The notes: generated by a model from the letters alone, not told the origin. DNA of 64,000 bases from Cochleicola gelatinilyticus (GCF_001637325.1 NZ_LRXL01000026.1:62001-126000), one strand, 5' to 3'; positions 53,527-62,993 are shown, counted from the first letter of the stretch. Made by a program: numbers and translations.

Positions 53527-54585
53527 ATGAGCGTTACCATAACAGGAATCGGAAGCTTTATTCCAAGTGGAATAGCACCAAATAATCAATTTGAAAATCA
53601 TGAATTCTTTAATTTAGACGGTTCTAGATTTGGGCATGAAAACGATGTCATTATTAAAAAATTTAAAGCCATAACAGGAATCTCTGAAAGACGTTATATA
53701 AAAGACGAACTTACCACATCGGACATTGCCACGTATGCAGCCGAAGAAGCCATAGCAGATGCTGGAATAGATAAAGAAGAACTTGATTATATTATTGTTG
53801 CCCATAATTATGGGGATGTAAAACACGGTTCTGTTCAAAGTGACACGGTACCAAGTATTGGTTCTAGAGTAAAACACAATCTTAAAATTAGTAATCCGTC
53901 GTGTGTAGCATACGATATGCTCTTTGGTTGCCCAGGTTGGAATGAAAGTGTGATACAAGCTAATGCATTTATTAAAGCCGGACTCGCAAAAAAATGTCTC
54001 GTAATTGGCGCCGAAGCTTTATCACGCGTGGTCGATCAGCACGATCGGGATTCGATGATCTATAGTGATGGCGCAGGTGCGGCAGTATTAGAATACAAAG
54101 AAGGAGATAGGGGTATTATAAATCATGTTAGTGCTACACATGCTATCGACGAAGCCCACTTTATCTATTTTGGCGAATCATATAACCAAGAGTTAAGTGA
54201 CACTAGGAAGTACATAAAAATGTATGGCCGAAAAATTTACGAATTTGCACTAAATCACGTTCCCGATGCCATGAAAAAATGCCTGGACCAAAGTGGAAAT
54301 GACATTAAAGATCTTAAAAAGATTTTTATACACCAAGCCAACGAAAAAATGGATGAAGCCATCGTAAAGAGGTTCTATAAATTATATAACAGCACCCCGC
54401 CCGACGGCATTATGCCTATGACCATAAATAAACTTGGCAATTCTAGTGTTGCCACGGTGCCTACACTTTACGATCTTATATCGAAAGGAAAAATGAATGG
54501 TCATGAAGTAAACCCAGGAGATATCGTAATGTTTGCTAGCGTAGGCGCAGGTATGAATATTAACGCCATTGCTTACAGAGTTTAA
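53527..54585 (+). CDS. 3-oxoacyl-ACP synthase III family protein
   Basis: A 352-residue KASIII-type thiolase-fold enzyme with a complete triad: Cys135 in FGCPGW, His269 in IHQAN and Asn305 in KLGNSSVA. It lacks the residues typical of housekeeping FabH around the active cysteine, and the long N-terminus (GSFIPSGIAPNNQFENHEFF) is like specialised KASIII enzymes that join an acyl group to an unusual primer. The methyltransferase gene follows 3 bases later and then a glycosyltransferase, so the product is probably modified further. The substrate is unknown. Confidence 0.88.
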   Translation: MSVTITGIGSFIPSGIAPNNQFENHEFFNLDGSRFGHENDVIIKKFKAITGISERRYIKDELTTSDIATYAAEEAIADAGIDKEELDYIIVAHNYGDVKHGSVQSDTVPSIGSRVKHNLKISNPSCVAYDMLFGCPGWNESVIQANAFIKAGLAKKCLVIGAEALSRVVDQHDRDSMIYSDGAGAAVLEYKEGDRGIINHVSATHAIDEAHFIYFGESYNQELSDTRKYIKMYGRKIYEFALNHVPDAMKKCLDQSGNDIKDLKKIFIHQANEKMDEAIVKRFYKLYNSTPPDGIMPMTINKLGNSSVATVPTLYDLISKGKMNGHEVNPGDIVMFASVGAGMNINAIAYRV

Positions 54586-54588
54586 ATT

Positions 54589-55113
54589 ATGTATGAAGGC
54601 AAATATCCCCACAAAAGGTATGCTATTACACTCGACTTTGTAAAACAAGTCCTTTCTAAAAATGACTCAATACTAGATCTTGGAGTTTCCAATCCTTTTT
54701 CAGAAATTCTTCAAGATAATAATTTCAATATTACCAATACCTCGGGGGAAGACCTCGACCTAGATACTTCAGCAGTAACGAATTCTGAGTTCGATGCAGT
54801 AACCGCCTTCGAAATTTTCGAACATTTGGTATCTCCATTTAATGTATTAAACGACATTAAAGCAACTAAACTAGTGGCTTCGGTTCCTTTAAAATTATGG
54901 TTTGCTTCGGCATATAAAAGCAAGACAGACCCTTGGGATCGCCACTACCATGAATTTGAAGATTGGCAATTTGACTGGTTACTGGAAAAGGCAGGATGGC
55001 AGGTTAAAAAAAGAATAAAATTTACAAATCCAATAAAAAAAATTGGAATTCGCCCCATTCTTAGACGATTTACACCCCGCTATTATTTAGTGTACGCTGA
55101 ACGAAAAAAATGA
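54589..55113 (+). CDS. Class I SAM-dependent methyltransferase-like protein
   Basis: A 174-residue Rossmann-fold protein. Motif I is DSILDLGVSNPFSEIL (about residues 26–41), where the usual glycine-rich turn is partly replaced; FEIFEHLVSPFNVLNDI near 82–98 corresponds to motif II and after. The C-terminal half contains KSKTDPWDRHYHEFEDWQFD. The protein is short for the family. It overlaps the glycosyltransferase gene by 4 bases (ATGA), so translation is coupled. Confidence 0.8.
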   Translation: MYEGKYPHKRYAITLDFVKQVLSKNDSILDLGVSNPFSEILQDNNFNITNTSGEDLDLDTSAVTNSEFDAVTAFEIFEHLVSPFNVLNDIKATKLVASVPLKLWFASAYKSKTDPWDRHYHEFEDWQFDWLLEKAGWQVKKRIKFTNPIKKIGIRPILRRFTPRYYLVYAERKK

Positions 55114-55961
55114 TCTTTTACATCGTCATACCTGCGCACAATGAAGCCGCTTATATAGGAAAAACGCTTCAGTCGTTTGTTGCGCAAACAATTCGCCCCA
55201 CGAAATTACTCGTAGTAAATGACAACTCTACAGATAACACACAACAAATTATAGATTCATTTTCAGAAAAGCACCCCTTTATTAAATCGATTCAATATTC
55301 TTCGGAAGCGAAACATGCACCAGGAAGTAAAGTAGTTGAAGCATTTTATTTTGGTTTCAACACATTGGACAAAGACTTTGACCTTATCGGGAAATTTGAT
55401 GCCGACATTGTACTTCCAAAGCAATATTTTGAAGAGCTTCTGAAGCTTTTTAAAGCGAATGATTCTTTAGGCATTGCTGGAGGAAACTTGTACATTAAGA
55501 AAACACTAAAATGGGAATATGAAAATATTTCAGAAAAAACGAAAGTAAGAGGGCCTATAAAATTATACCGCAACAAATGTTTTGAAGCTATTGGAGGCTT
55601 AAAAAAAACCATTGGTTGGGATACGATCGATGGATTATTAGCCACCTACCACGAGTGGGAAATCGCTACGCTAAAATCGCTTCATGTAAAACATTTAAAA
55701 CCTACAGGGCATGTTTACACCCAAGCTGCTAAATACAAACAAGGAGAGGCTTTTTACCGAATGCGTTATGGATTCTGGCTAGCATTCATTGCCTCTGCAA
55801 AACTTGGGTTTCAAAAAAAAAGTGTTTCGTACTTTATATATTGTGTACAAGGCTTTATTCACTCTAGTAGAAATCAAACAGCCTATTCGGTTACTTCCGA
55901 AGAAGGAAAATACATTAGAAAGGTGCGATGGCAAACAATTAAGAACAAACTCTTTTTATAG
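55110..55961 (+). CDS. Family 2 glycosyltransferase
   Basis: A 283-residue GT-A-fold enzyme. The nucleotide-sugar site begins IVIPAHNEAAYIGKTLQSFV (residues 5–24), with VVNDNSTDNT near 36–45, the metal motif DAD in GKFDADIVLP near 95–104, and a C-terminal acceptor region. No membrane segment is obvious. It closes the ketoacyl-synthase/methyltransferase/glycosyltransferase run and presumably glycosylates its product or a lipid; this is inference from position. Confidence 0.88.
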   Translation: MIFYIVIPAHNEAAYIGKTLQSFVAQTIRPTKLLVVNDNSTDNTQQIIDSFSEKHPFIKSIQYSSEAKHAPGSKVVEAFYFGFNTLDKDFDLIGKFDADIVLPKQYFEELLKLFKANDSLGIAGGNLYIKKTLKWEYENISEKTKVRGPIKLYRNKCFEAIGGLKKTIGWDTIDGLLATYHEWEIATLKSLHVKHLKPTGHVYTQAAKYKQGEAFYRMRYGFWLAFIASAKLGFQKKSVSYFIYCVQGFIHSSRNQTAYSVTSEEGKYIRKVRWQTIKNKLFL

Positions 55962-55980
55962 GATATAATCTCATCTTAAC

Positions 55981-56010
55981 GTTGTTTTTTTTAGTTTATA
56001 TGTATTTTTG
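55981..56010 (+). promoter_or_regulatory. Promoter of the alkaline phosphatase gene
   Basis: GTTG (55981–55984), 18 bases, TATTTTTG (56003–56010): a near-consensus Bacteroidota promoter, predicting a start near 56016, 8 bases before the first ATG. Confidence 0.6.
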
Positions 56011-56023
56011 ATATTCCCTAATA

Positions 56024-57115
56024 ATGACTAAAATGAAACGAAGCCCTTTAATTATTCTCTTCATATTATGTTTTGCAGTTTCGTCTGGAATTGCTCAAAC
56101 CAAAAAAGACAATTATACTGGAAAAAAACCTAAAAACATCATCCTTCTTGTGGGTGACGGCATGGGCTTAAGTGAAGTATCTGCCGCTATTTACTACAAA
56201 AAAGGGGTGCCAAATTTTGAGCGTTTTTCAACAATTGGATTAAGTAAAACATCAGCTTCCAGCCATTTGGTAACCGACTCTGCTGCGGGGGCTACTGCTT
56301 TTTCAACTGGGAAGAAATCGTATAATGGAGCTATTGGAGTAGATAAAGATACTTTGGCTATTGAAACCATTGTTGAAAAACTTTCACGAAAAGGAATTTC
56401 AACTGGGCTAGTGGCCACATCTTCTATTGTGCATGCAACACCCGCAAGTTTTTTCGCGCATGTAAAATCCAGACGCTTGTATGATGAAATTGCTTCGTTT
56501 ATGCCAAATTCTGAAGTTGATTTTTTCGCAGGAGGAGGCTTAAAGTATTTTAATCAGCGTGAAGATGGTAGAGATTTAATTGCAGAACTAAAAGCAAAAG
56601 ATTTTGAAATCCATACCGATAAACTTCCTACTACATTAAATGGTAAAAAGCAAGCTATTCTATTAGCGGAAGATGGCATGCCGAAAATGGTGGACAACCG
56701 TGGTGATTTTCTACCAAAAGCTACCGCATTAGCCTTAAAACACCTTTCGAAAAACAAAAAAGGGTTCTTTTTAATGGCAGAAGGTTCTCAAATAGATTGG
56801 GGTGGTCACTCCAATGATGCTGATTATTTAATCTCTGAATTATTAGATTTTGATGAAACACTTGCTGTAGCACTCGATTTTGCTAAAAAAAATGGTGAAA
56901 CATTGGTAATTGTAACTGCCGATCATGAAACTGGCGGATTCACTTTAGCGACTAAAGGAGGAGATTACAATAAGTTAGACCCTGTTTTTTCAACTGGAGG
57001 ACATTCAGGCACCATGGTTCCAGTATTCGCAGAAGGTCCCGGTGCATCATTATTTGGTGGAATTTATGAGAACACAGCAATTTATGATAAAATGATGCTG
57101 CTTTTAAACAAATAA
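56024..57115 (+). CDS. Alkaline phosphatase (PhoA family)
   Basis: A 363-residue exported phosphomonoesterase. Signal peptide at MKRSPLIILFILCFAVSSG (starting at residue 4; the ATG at 56033 is an alternative start). Metal and catalytic residues are visible: VGDGMGLSEV near residue 45, nucleophile Ser86 in TDSAAGATAFSTG, and the metal histidines in DWGGHSNDAD, ADHETGG and TGGHSGTMVPVFA. It is shorter than the E. coli enzyme, as is common for the phylum. It scavenges phosphate in the periplasm. No Pho-box could be recognised. Confidence 0.93.
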   Translation: MTKMKRSPLIILFILCFAVSSGIAQTKKDNYTGKKPKNIILLVGDGMGLSEVSAAIYYKKGVPNFERFSTIGLSKTSASSHLVTDSAAGATAFSTGKKSYNGAIGVDKDTLAIETIVEKLSRKGISTGLVATSSIVHATPASFFAHVKSRRLYDEIASFMPNSEVDFFAGGGLKYFNQREDGRDLIAELKAKDFEIHTDKLPTTLNGKKQAILLAEDGMPKMVDNRGDFLPKATALALKHLSKNKKGFFLMAEGSQIDWGGHSNDADYLISELLDFDETLAVALDFAKKNGETLVIVTADHETGGFTLATKGGDYNKLDPVFSTGGHSGTMVPVFAEGPGASLFGGIYENTAIYDKMMLLLNK

Positions 57116-57152
57116 TGAATCGAATGAAGCAAGCTTTCCCAAAACAAACCGC

Positions 57153-57160
57153 TACATTTG
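57153..57160 (+). promoter_or_regulatory. Promoter -7 box of the MlaE-like operon
   Basis: TACATTTG matches TAnnTTTG 25 bases before the ATG at 57186. No upstream TTTG at the usual distance. Confidence 0.4.
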
Positions 57161-57185
57161 TTATCTTCGCATTAATCGAACGTTT

Positions 57186-57923
57186 ATGAAATATCTTGAG
57201 GATATTGGCTCCTATTTTTTAATGCTTCGGAAGGTTTTTAGCAGTCCGACAAAAGCTTCTGTTTTAAAAGAACTTATATTTAAAGAAATTAACGATCTAA
57301 TCATTAACTCTTTAGGTATTGTCGCATTTATCTCCTTCTTTGTTGGAGGTGTTATTGCTATTCAAACAGCGTTAAATGTTAATAATCCGTTGATTCCAAA
57401 ATCACTTATTGGTTTCGCCACGCGGCAATCGATCATCCTTGAATTTGCACCAACATTTATGTCTATTATCATGGCAGGAAAGGTTGGGTCGTTTATCACA
57501 TCGAGCATTGGTTCTATGCGCGTTACCGAACAAATAGACGCACTCGAAGTAATGGGGATTAATTCACTGAACTATTTGGTGTTACCAAAAATTGTGGCAC
57601 TCATGTTATACCCATTGCTTATAACCATTGCAATGTTTCTAGGTATTTTAGGTGGATGGATGGCGAGTGTATATGGTGGTTTTTCTTCTGCAGAACAATT
57701 TATTCAAGGATTACAGGACGATTTCGATCCGTTTCATCTAACTTATGCCTTTATAAAAACCTTTTTATTTGCTTTTATACTAGCTACGGTTCCCTCTTGG
57801 CAGGGATATTACATGAAAGGTGGAGCTTTAGAGGTAGGTCGTGCCAGTACAAACTCTTTTGTTTGGACAAGTGTACTTATTATCCTCACTAACTATATAA
57901 TAACTCAACTACTCTTAAGCTAA
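57186..57923 (+). CDS. MlaE-family ABC transporter permease
   Basis: A 245-residue inner-membrane permease of the MlaE/YrbE family, with five or so hydrophobic segments and the conserved IIMAGKVGSFITSSIGSMRV and TEQIDALEVMGINSLNYLV in the middle. In Gram-negatives these permeases pass phospholipids between membranes. The ATPase gene overlaps its stop by one base (TAATG). No MlaD-type MCE protein follows in the window, so the periplasmic partner must be elsewhere. Confidence 0.92.
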   Translation: MKYLEDIGSYFLMLRKVFSSPTKASVLKELIFKEINDLIINSLGIVAFISFFVGGVIAIQTALNVNNPLIPKSLIGFATRQSIILEFAPTFMSIIMAGKVGSFITSSIGSMRVTEQIDALEVMGINSLNYLVLPKIVALMLYPLLITIAMFLGILGGWMASVYGGFSSAEQFIQGLQDDFDPFHLTYAFIKTFLFAFILATVPSWQGYYMKGGALEVGRASTNSFVWTSVLIILTNYIITQLLLS

Positions 57924-58687
57924 TGATAAAAGTAGAAAATGTAAAAAAGCGTTTTGGTGAGGAGGAAATTTTAAAAGGAATTACTACCACCTTCGAAAAA
58001 GGAAAAACCAACCTTATCATTGGGCAGAGTGGTAGTGGTAAGTCTGTATTATTGAAATGTCTTATTGGGCTATTTAAGCCTGAAGAAGGTCGAATATACT
58101 ATGAAGAAAATGCCATACAAGATATGGATGACGACCAGCAACGGGATCTTAGAGAGGAAATAGGGATGCTTTTTCAAGGTGGAGCCCTGTTCGATTCGAT
58201 GACTATTGAAGAGAACGTAATGTTTCCACTTCGTATGTTTACTAAGCAAAAGAAGAGTGAGATGCTTGGTCGCGTTAATGAAGTTTTGTCGCGTGTCGAT
58301 CTTAACAATGTAAATAAAAAATATCCTGCAGAAATTTCTGGTGGAATGCAGAAAAGAGTTTCTATTGCTCGAGCTATAGTAAACAAACCAAAATACCTCT
58401 TCTGTGATGAGCCCAACTCTGGGCTAGATCCTAAAACAGCTACACTTATCGATAACTTGATTCAAGAAATTACTCATGAAAATGACATTACAACAGTAGT
58501 TGTAACTCACGATATGAACTCGGTTATGGAAATAGGTGAGAAAGTAGTCCTCCTTAAAAATGGCACACTTGCATGGCAAGGAGACAAAAATGAAATCTTC
58601 AAAACAGACAATGAAGATGTTACCAACTTTGTATATAGTTCAGACCTTTTCAAAAAAATTAGGGAAGTACAACTTAAAGAAGGATAA
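57923..58687 (+). CDS. ABC transporter ATP-binding protein (MlaF-like)
   Basis: A 254-residue ATPase with Walker A GQSGSGKS (about residues 34–41), Q-loop in MLFQGGALFDSMT, signature SGGMQKRV and Walker B YLFCDEPNSGLDP. The SGGM signature and QGGALFDS are typical of MlaF partners of MlaE permeases, and the one-base overlap with the permease gene confirms the pairing. It drives lipid transport at the inner membrane. Confidence 0.93.
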   Translation: MIKVENVKKRFGEEEILKGITTTFEKGKTNLIIGQSGSGKSVLLKCLIGLFKPEEGRIYYEENAIQDMDDDQQRDLREEIGMLFQGGALFDSMTIEENVMFPLRMFTKQKKSEMLGRVNEVLSRVDLNNVNKKYPAEISGGMQKRVSIARAIVNKPKYLFCDEPNSGLDPKTATLIDNLIQEITHENDITTVVVTHDMNSVMEIGEKVVLLKNGTLAWQGDKNEIFKTDNEDVTNFVYSSDLFKKIREVQLKEG

Positions 58688-58760
58688 TTTCATAAGGTAA
58701 CTATGTGTTAATCACATATTTTATAACTATTTTTAAAGACTTTTTTATAAAATATAAACC

Positions 58761-60374
58761 ATGAAAAAAACTATCCTTTTTACCCTTTTATTGGTTACAG
58801 TTACACTCACTGCTCAAATTTCATTTACTAACGAAAGCTCAAAGCTTGGCGAATTCGATGGCGTAGGGTCACAATTAGCAGTAGATATGAATGGTGATTT
58901 CCTCGATGATTATGCACGAGTGAGCGAGAACGGAATTTTTGTCGATTACCAACAGGAAGATGGTACTTTTAATTCTGTAATGTACGACATGCCCATCCAA
59001 AATGTACCTAACTGGAGTATTGCGGCAGGTGATCTTGATGAAAACGGATTTAACGATATGGTTCTCGGAAATGGATCGTTTGTTTCTTTTGTAATGAACA
59101 GATCCACCGGAACTGGATTTACAGAAGTTCCTTTTAGTGAAGGTATTTTTTCGCAACGTTCTACCATGGCAGATATAGACAACGATGGAGATCTTGATGC
59201 TTTTGTTTGCCACGATCTCGCTTTAAGTCACCCCTATAGAAATGACGGGGATGGAAATATGACGTTAGACCAAACACTTATTGAAACCATTGCGGCTCCA
59301 GGGAATTACGCCGCAATTTGGGTAGATTACGATAATGATGGAGATCAAGACATGTATATCACTAAATGTAAAGGCGGAGAACCTGTGGGACATCCGCACA
59401 ATGAAAATGCAATGTATACCAACGACGGCAATGGAGTATTTACAGAAAATGCATTATCTATTGGTTTGCAAGATAGTGCGCGCTCTTGGGCTACGGTTTT
59501 TGAAGATTTTGATAATGATGGTGATTTCGATGCGTTTATAGTAAATCATAATGGAGCCAATACCTTTTTTGAAAATGATGGAAATGGCAATTTTACCAAT
59601 ATCATTGAAACTACAGGAATAAACTCAGCCGATTTAGGAGCATGGGAAAATCAAGCAGCAGATTTTAATAACGATGGTTTTGTTGATATTTTTTCAGAAC
59701 TGTCTAAAGAATTATATATTAATAACGGTGACATGACATTTACAGGAATGGATCTTGATTTTGACGAGGGAGCAATTTCAGATATGAATAACGATGGTCA
59801 CTTAGATGTTTTAGTACAGGGCCAATTATTCACCAATAATGGCAATGATAATAATTGGGTTAAAATGGGATTAGTAGGAGTTGAAAGTAATCTAAATGGA
59901 ATTGGAGCGCGAGTAGAAATTTATGGAGAATGGGGAATACAAATAAGAGAACTACGTTCGGGGCAAGGTTTCAGTCACATGAACTCACTAAATGTTCACT
60001 TCGGAATAGGTGAAAGTGAAAACATCGATAGCATCATCGTACGATGGCCATCGGGAATGGTAGATGAATTTCTTAGTCCTGAAATTAATACACACCATAT
60101 TTTAGAAGAAGGAAGTTCACCATTAGCCATAACCGATTTTGAAAGAGAAGGCATCAATCTGTATCCAAATCCTGCTGTAGAAATAGTAAATTTTTCATTA
60201 AAAGGACTTGCTAATACTCCAGTAACAATTATTGACAGCAACGGAAGACACGTAAGAAGTACATTAATTTCTAGCAACAACGATATTAATATTTCATCTT
60301 TAAGTAGCGGAATTTATTTTCTTCGTTTAAAAGTTGAAAACAAATTAGTGAATTACAAATTCATAAAAAAATAA
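58761..60374 (+). CDS. FG-GAP/ASPIC-domain protein with T9SS sorting domain
   Basis: A 537-residue exported protein (signal MKKTILFTLLLVTVTLTAQI). It has several FG-GAP/VCBS calcium-binding repeats (DIDNDGDLDAFV, DYDNDGDQDMYITK, DFDNDGDFDAFIV, DFNNDGFVDIF, DMNNDGHLDVLV), then an UnbV/ASPIC domain (NLNGIGARVEIYGEWGIQIR to FGIGESENIDSIIVRWPSG) and a T9SS type A sorting domain (NLYPNPAVEIVNFSLKG … GIYFLRLKVENKLVNYKFI). This CRTAC1-like layout suggests a calcium-dependent surface propeller. It is monocistronic, with its own terminator. Confidence 0.92.
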   Translation: MKKTILFTLLLVTVTLTAQISFTNESSKLGEFDGVGSQLAVDMNGDFLDDYARVSENGIFVDYQQEDGTFNSVMYDMPIQNVPNWSIAAGDLDENGFNDMVLGNGSFVSFVMNRSTGTGFTEVPFSEGIFSQRSTMADIDNDGDLDAFVCHDLALSHPYRNDGDGNMTLDQTLIETIAAPGNYAAIWVDYDNDGDQDMYITKCKGGEPVGHPHNENAMYTNDGNGVFTENALSIGLQDSARSWATVFEDFDNDGDFDAFIVNHNGANTFFENDGNGNFTNIIETTGINSADLGAWENQAADFNNDGFVDIFSELSKELYINNGDMTFTGMDLDFDEGAISDMNNDGHLDVLVQGQLFTNNGNDNNWVKMGLVGVESNLNGIGARVEIYGEWGIQIRELRSGQGFSHMNSLNVHFGIGESENIDSIIVRWPSGMVDEFLSPEINTHHILEEGSSPLAITDFEREGINLYPNPAVEIVNFSLKGLANTPVTIIDSNGRHVRSTLISSNNDINISSLSSGIYFLRLKVENKLVNYKFIKK

Positions 60375-60391
60375 CCAAAATAATAAAGTGT

Positions 60392-60426
60392 AAAAAGCCG
60401 CTCTGTGAATTACAGAGCGGCTTTTT
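60392..60426. terminator. Intrinsic terminator between convergent genes
   Basis: AAAAAGCCGCTCTGT (60392–60406) pairs perfectly with 60412–60426 around the loop GAATT and runs into T10. A complementary A run on the other side lets it work for the convergent DUF389 gene as well. Confidence 0.95.
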
Positions 60427-60451
60427 TTTTATTATTAGAAAGGAAATGACA

Positions 60452-61891
60452 TTATGGTCTCTCCTCAATCTGTAGAGTATCTAATTTCATCTTGTAACGC
60501 AACCACGCTTCTAATCTGGTACGATGTTCTTCTTTTTGTTTTCTTGAGGTTCCATTTTTCCAATCAATACTGAATACTGGAATGGTATCTATTTTCTTGA
60601 AATCTGTAACAATCTTTTTTGAATATCCGAAAGAACTAATTTCTGCAAATTGAATTTGAAGCTCTTCAGAAAGGTCTTTAAAAGGCACTTTATCTTTTAC
60701 CGTTAAATTTGCTATTTCGTTTTCTAGAAACTCGATCCGGTCATCTTTATCTCGAATTGTTTTTTCATTCTTAACGTACAAATCTTCTAAAATTCCAGCT
60801 TTTACTTCTCCTGATAACTTTTCTGCAAAGGCCCCACTTTGATCGGTTCCTTGATAGATCCTAAGGTTTGCTTCTTCTAATTTCGCTGTTTCTTTAAGTT
60901 TCGATCGCCATTCTGCTAAAACAGATTGTGGCACTGGCTGTCCTATAAAATAAATATCAATATTTTTGGTTTCAAAATCTTGTGTAAATTTAACTACCTC
61001 TGCCCCATCGTATGTCAATTCATCTCTAATAAATTCTTTAGTTTTATTTTCAAATACTTGAACTTCCAATAAATTAATAAAAAGAATGATACTTGGCACC
61101 ATAACCACCAAAGCGATAAGAGAGGCCACTTGGGCAATTCTTTTTCGTCGCTGAGAATTGGCATAACGAACCATCGGAAAACGTAATAACTTGGAAACAA
61201 TAAATGTAGCTAACGCGATAAAAACTGCATTGATAGAAAAGAGGTATAAAGCGCCTCCAGCATATTGCATATTTCCTATTGCTAATCCATATCCTACCGT
61301 ACATAAGGGAGGCATTAAAGCGGTAGCAATAGCCACTCCAAATATTACACTTGCGATCGTACCACTTTTTGTCTTTGCTACAATTAAGCCTAATCCTCCA
61401 AAAATAGCAACGAGTACATCTAAAATGGTTGGATAGGTTCTTGCTAACAGTTCTGGGGTTTCTTCGGTAAGTGGAGAAATGCGAAAGTAAAGAAAGGCTG
61501 TTAGTACACTTAAAAAGACCATCACCCCAAGGTTTATAAGAGACCGTCTCAACGTTTCTACATCGTTAATAGCTACAGAAAGACCAATACCTACAATTGG
61601 ACCCATTAAAGGAGAAATTAACATGGCTCCTATTACCACTGCTGTACTACTCACATTAAGTCCTATAGAAGCAACAAAGATCGAAAAGATAAGAATCCAA
61701 GCTGTGTGTCCTTTAAACGGAATATCTTTCTTTACAGCTTCGATCGTGGCATCTCGATCGGAGTCTGTTTTCATATCGAACAATTCCGAAATAAATTTTT
61801 TAATATTCGCCCAAGTATTCAATTTTACACTATTGAACTCCTCATCATTGGGCGTAACCTTTATATCTTTATTGCTATCGGGTGTGCTCAT
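60452..61891 (-). CDS. DUF389-family membrane protein
   Basis: A 479-residue protein with about six membrane helices in the first 270 residues (FVASIGLNVSSTAVVIGAML, ISPLMGPIVGIGLSVAINDV, GLGLIVAKTKSGTIASVIFG and ALMPPLCTVGYGLAIG) matching the DUF389 family, plus a cytosolic or periplasmic tail of about 200 residues (EFLENEIANLTVKDKV) that is probably coiled coil. Some relatives are linked to osmotic or light responses, but the function is unknown. It starts immediately after the guanylyltransferase stop, with no spacer. Confidence 0.88.
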   Translation of the reverse strand: MSTPDSNKDIKVTPNDEEFNSVKLNTWANIKKFISELFDMKTDSDRDATIEAVKKDIPFKGHTAWILIFSIFVASIGLNVSSTAVVIGAMLISPLMGPIVGIGLSVAINDVETLRRSLINLGVMVFLSVLTAFLYFRISPLTEETPELLARTYPTILDVLVAIFGGLGLIVAKTKSGTIASVIFGVAIATALMPPLCTVGYGLAIGNMQYAGGALYLFSINAVFIALATFIVSKLLRFPMVRYANSQRRKRIAQVASLIALVVMVPSIILFINLLEVQVFENKTKEFIRDELTYDGAEVVKFTQDFETKNIDIYFIGQPVPQSVLAEWRSKLKETAKLEEANLRIYQGTDQSGAFAEKLSGEVKAGILEDLYVKNEKTIRDKDDRIEFLENEIANLTVKDKVPFKDLSEELQIQFAEISSFGYSKKIVTDFKKIDTIPVFSIDWKNGTSRKQKEEHRTRLEAWLRYKMKLDTLQIEERP

Positions 61892-62971
61892 TTATGTATA
61901 TTTTTCACCAAATTTAGTTCCCACTTCATTTAGTAGTGTTTTTATATCCTGCTCTTTTTTCTTCGGAAAGATAAGCAACACATTTTCTTTATCAACAATA
62001 ATGTAATCATCAATACCTTCTACCACTACTAGTTTCTGTGTTTCCGTATAAATCATATTCCCATGAGCATCTTTTAGATTAGGAATTGCTCGAACAACCG
62101 CATTCTCGTGAGAATCCTTAGAAAGTTTATCGTGCAATGCTCCCCAGGTTCCAAGGTCATTCCAGTCGAAAGTTGCTTGTTTCACATATACATTTTCTGC
62201 TTTTTCTAAAATACCGTAATCGATCGAAATATTTTCAGATAACGGATAGTTTTTAGAAATAAAAGAGGCCTCTTCCGAAGTATTATAAACTGGATTTCCT
62301 TCAGAAAAGAGCGCATGCATTATTGGCATATTCTTTTCAAAAGAACGAATAATACTTTTTACACTCCAAATAAAAATTCCTGCATTCCACACAAAATTGC
62401 CCTCAGCTAAAAATTGTTTTGCTGTTTCATAATCAGGTTTCTCTCGAAACTGTCGAACTTTTTTAATAGGTGAATGTCCCTCTTTTTCACTCTCAATATA
62501 TCCATATCCAGTATTCGGAAAGGTAGGTGCGATCCCTAACGTTACCAACCGGTCATCGCGTTGTGCTGCATCGAAACAAGCTTGTACATCTGTCGCAAAA
62601 GCCGCTTCATCTTCGATCCAATGATCACTAGGAGCAACAAGCATTAATGCATCGGGGTTTTCTTTCTTAATTTTTAAAGCAGAAAGTAAAATACAAGGTG
62701 CCGTATTTCGCATTGCAGGTTCTAATACCACTTGTTTTTCTGAAATTTCAGGCAACTGCTGCAACGTTAATGACAAGTAACGCTCGTTGGTAAGTATGTA
62801 GATGTTTTCTGAAGGCATTAAAGCGTTTAATCTAGAAAACGTTTTTTGAAGCAAGGTTTGCCCAGTACCCAACATGTCGTGAAACTGCTTAGGAAGCTCT
62901 TTGGTACTTACTGGCCAGAATCGCGAACCAATTCCTCCTGCCATAATAACTGCGTAATAGTTTTTATTCAT
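61892..62971 (-). CDS. manC: Mannose-1-phosphate guanylyltransferase
   Basis: A 359-residue nucleotidyltransferase that makes GDP-mannose for glycan synthesis. The start at ATG 62971 (MNKNYYAVIMAGGIGSRFWP) puts the pyrophosphorylase signature at residues 9–20. VAPSDHWIEDEAAF, FREKPDYETAKQFL and WNAGIFIWS follow, all typical. It lacks the C-terminal isomerase domain of bifunctional enzymes. A small CCCGA–TCGGG hairpin lies 8–22 bases before the start. The DUF389 gene abuts it downstream. Confidence 0.94.
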   Translation of the reverse strand: MNKNYYAVIMAGGIGSRFWPVSTKELPKQFHDMLGTGQTLLQKTFSRLNALMPSENIYILTNERYLSLTLQQLPEISEKQVVLEPAMRNTAPCILLSALKIKKENPDALMLVAPSDHWIEDEAAFATDVQACFDAAQRDDRLVTLGIAPTFPNTGYGYIESEKEGHSPIKKVRQFREKPDYETAKQFLAEGNFVWNAGIFIWSVKSIIRSFEKNMPIMHALFSEGNPVYNTSEEASFISKNYPLSENISIDYGILEKAENVYVKQATFDWNDLGTWGALHDKLSKDSHENAVVRAIPNLKDAHGNMIYTETQKLVVVEGIDDYIIVDKENVLLIFPKKKEQDIKTLLNEVGTKFGEKYT

Positions 62972-62979
62972 ATCGATTG

Positions 62980-62993
62980 CCCGAGAAGTCGGG
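62980..62993 (-). repeat. Short hairpin in the manC leader
   Basis: CCCGA (62980–62984) pairs with TCGGG (62989–62993) around a 4-base loop, 8 bases before the manC ATG. In an AT-rich leader such a GC-rich hairpin may mask or protect the start region; function unproven. Confidence 0.4.

Noticed and set aside
58702-58718. AT-rich inverted repeat TATGTG–CACATA after the MlaF-like gene, as a terminator
   Set aside because: Only six pairs, weak, and followed by a mixed A/T stretch; not distinguishable from chance in this base composition.
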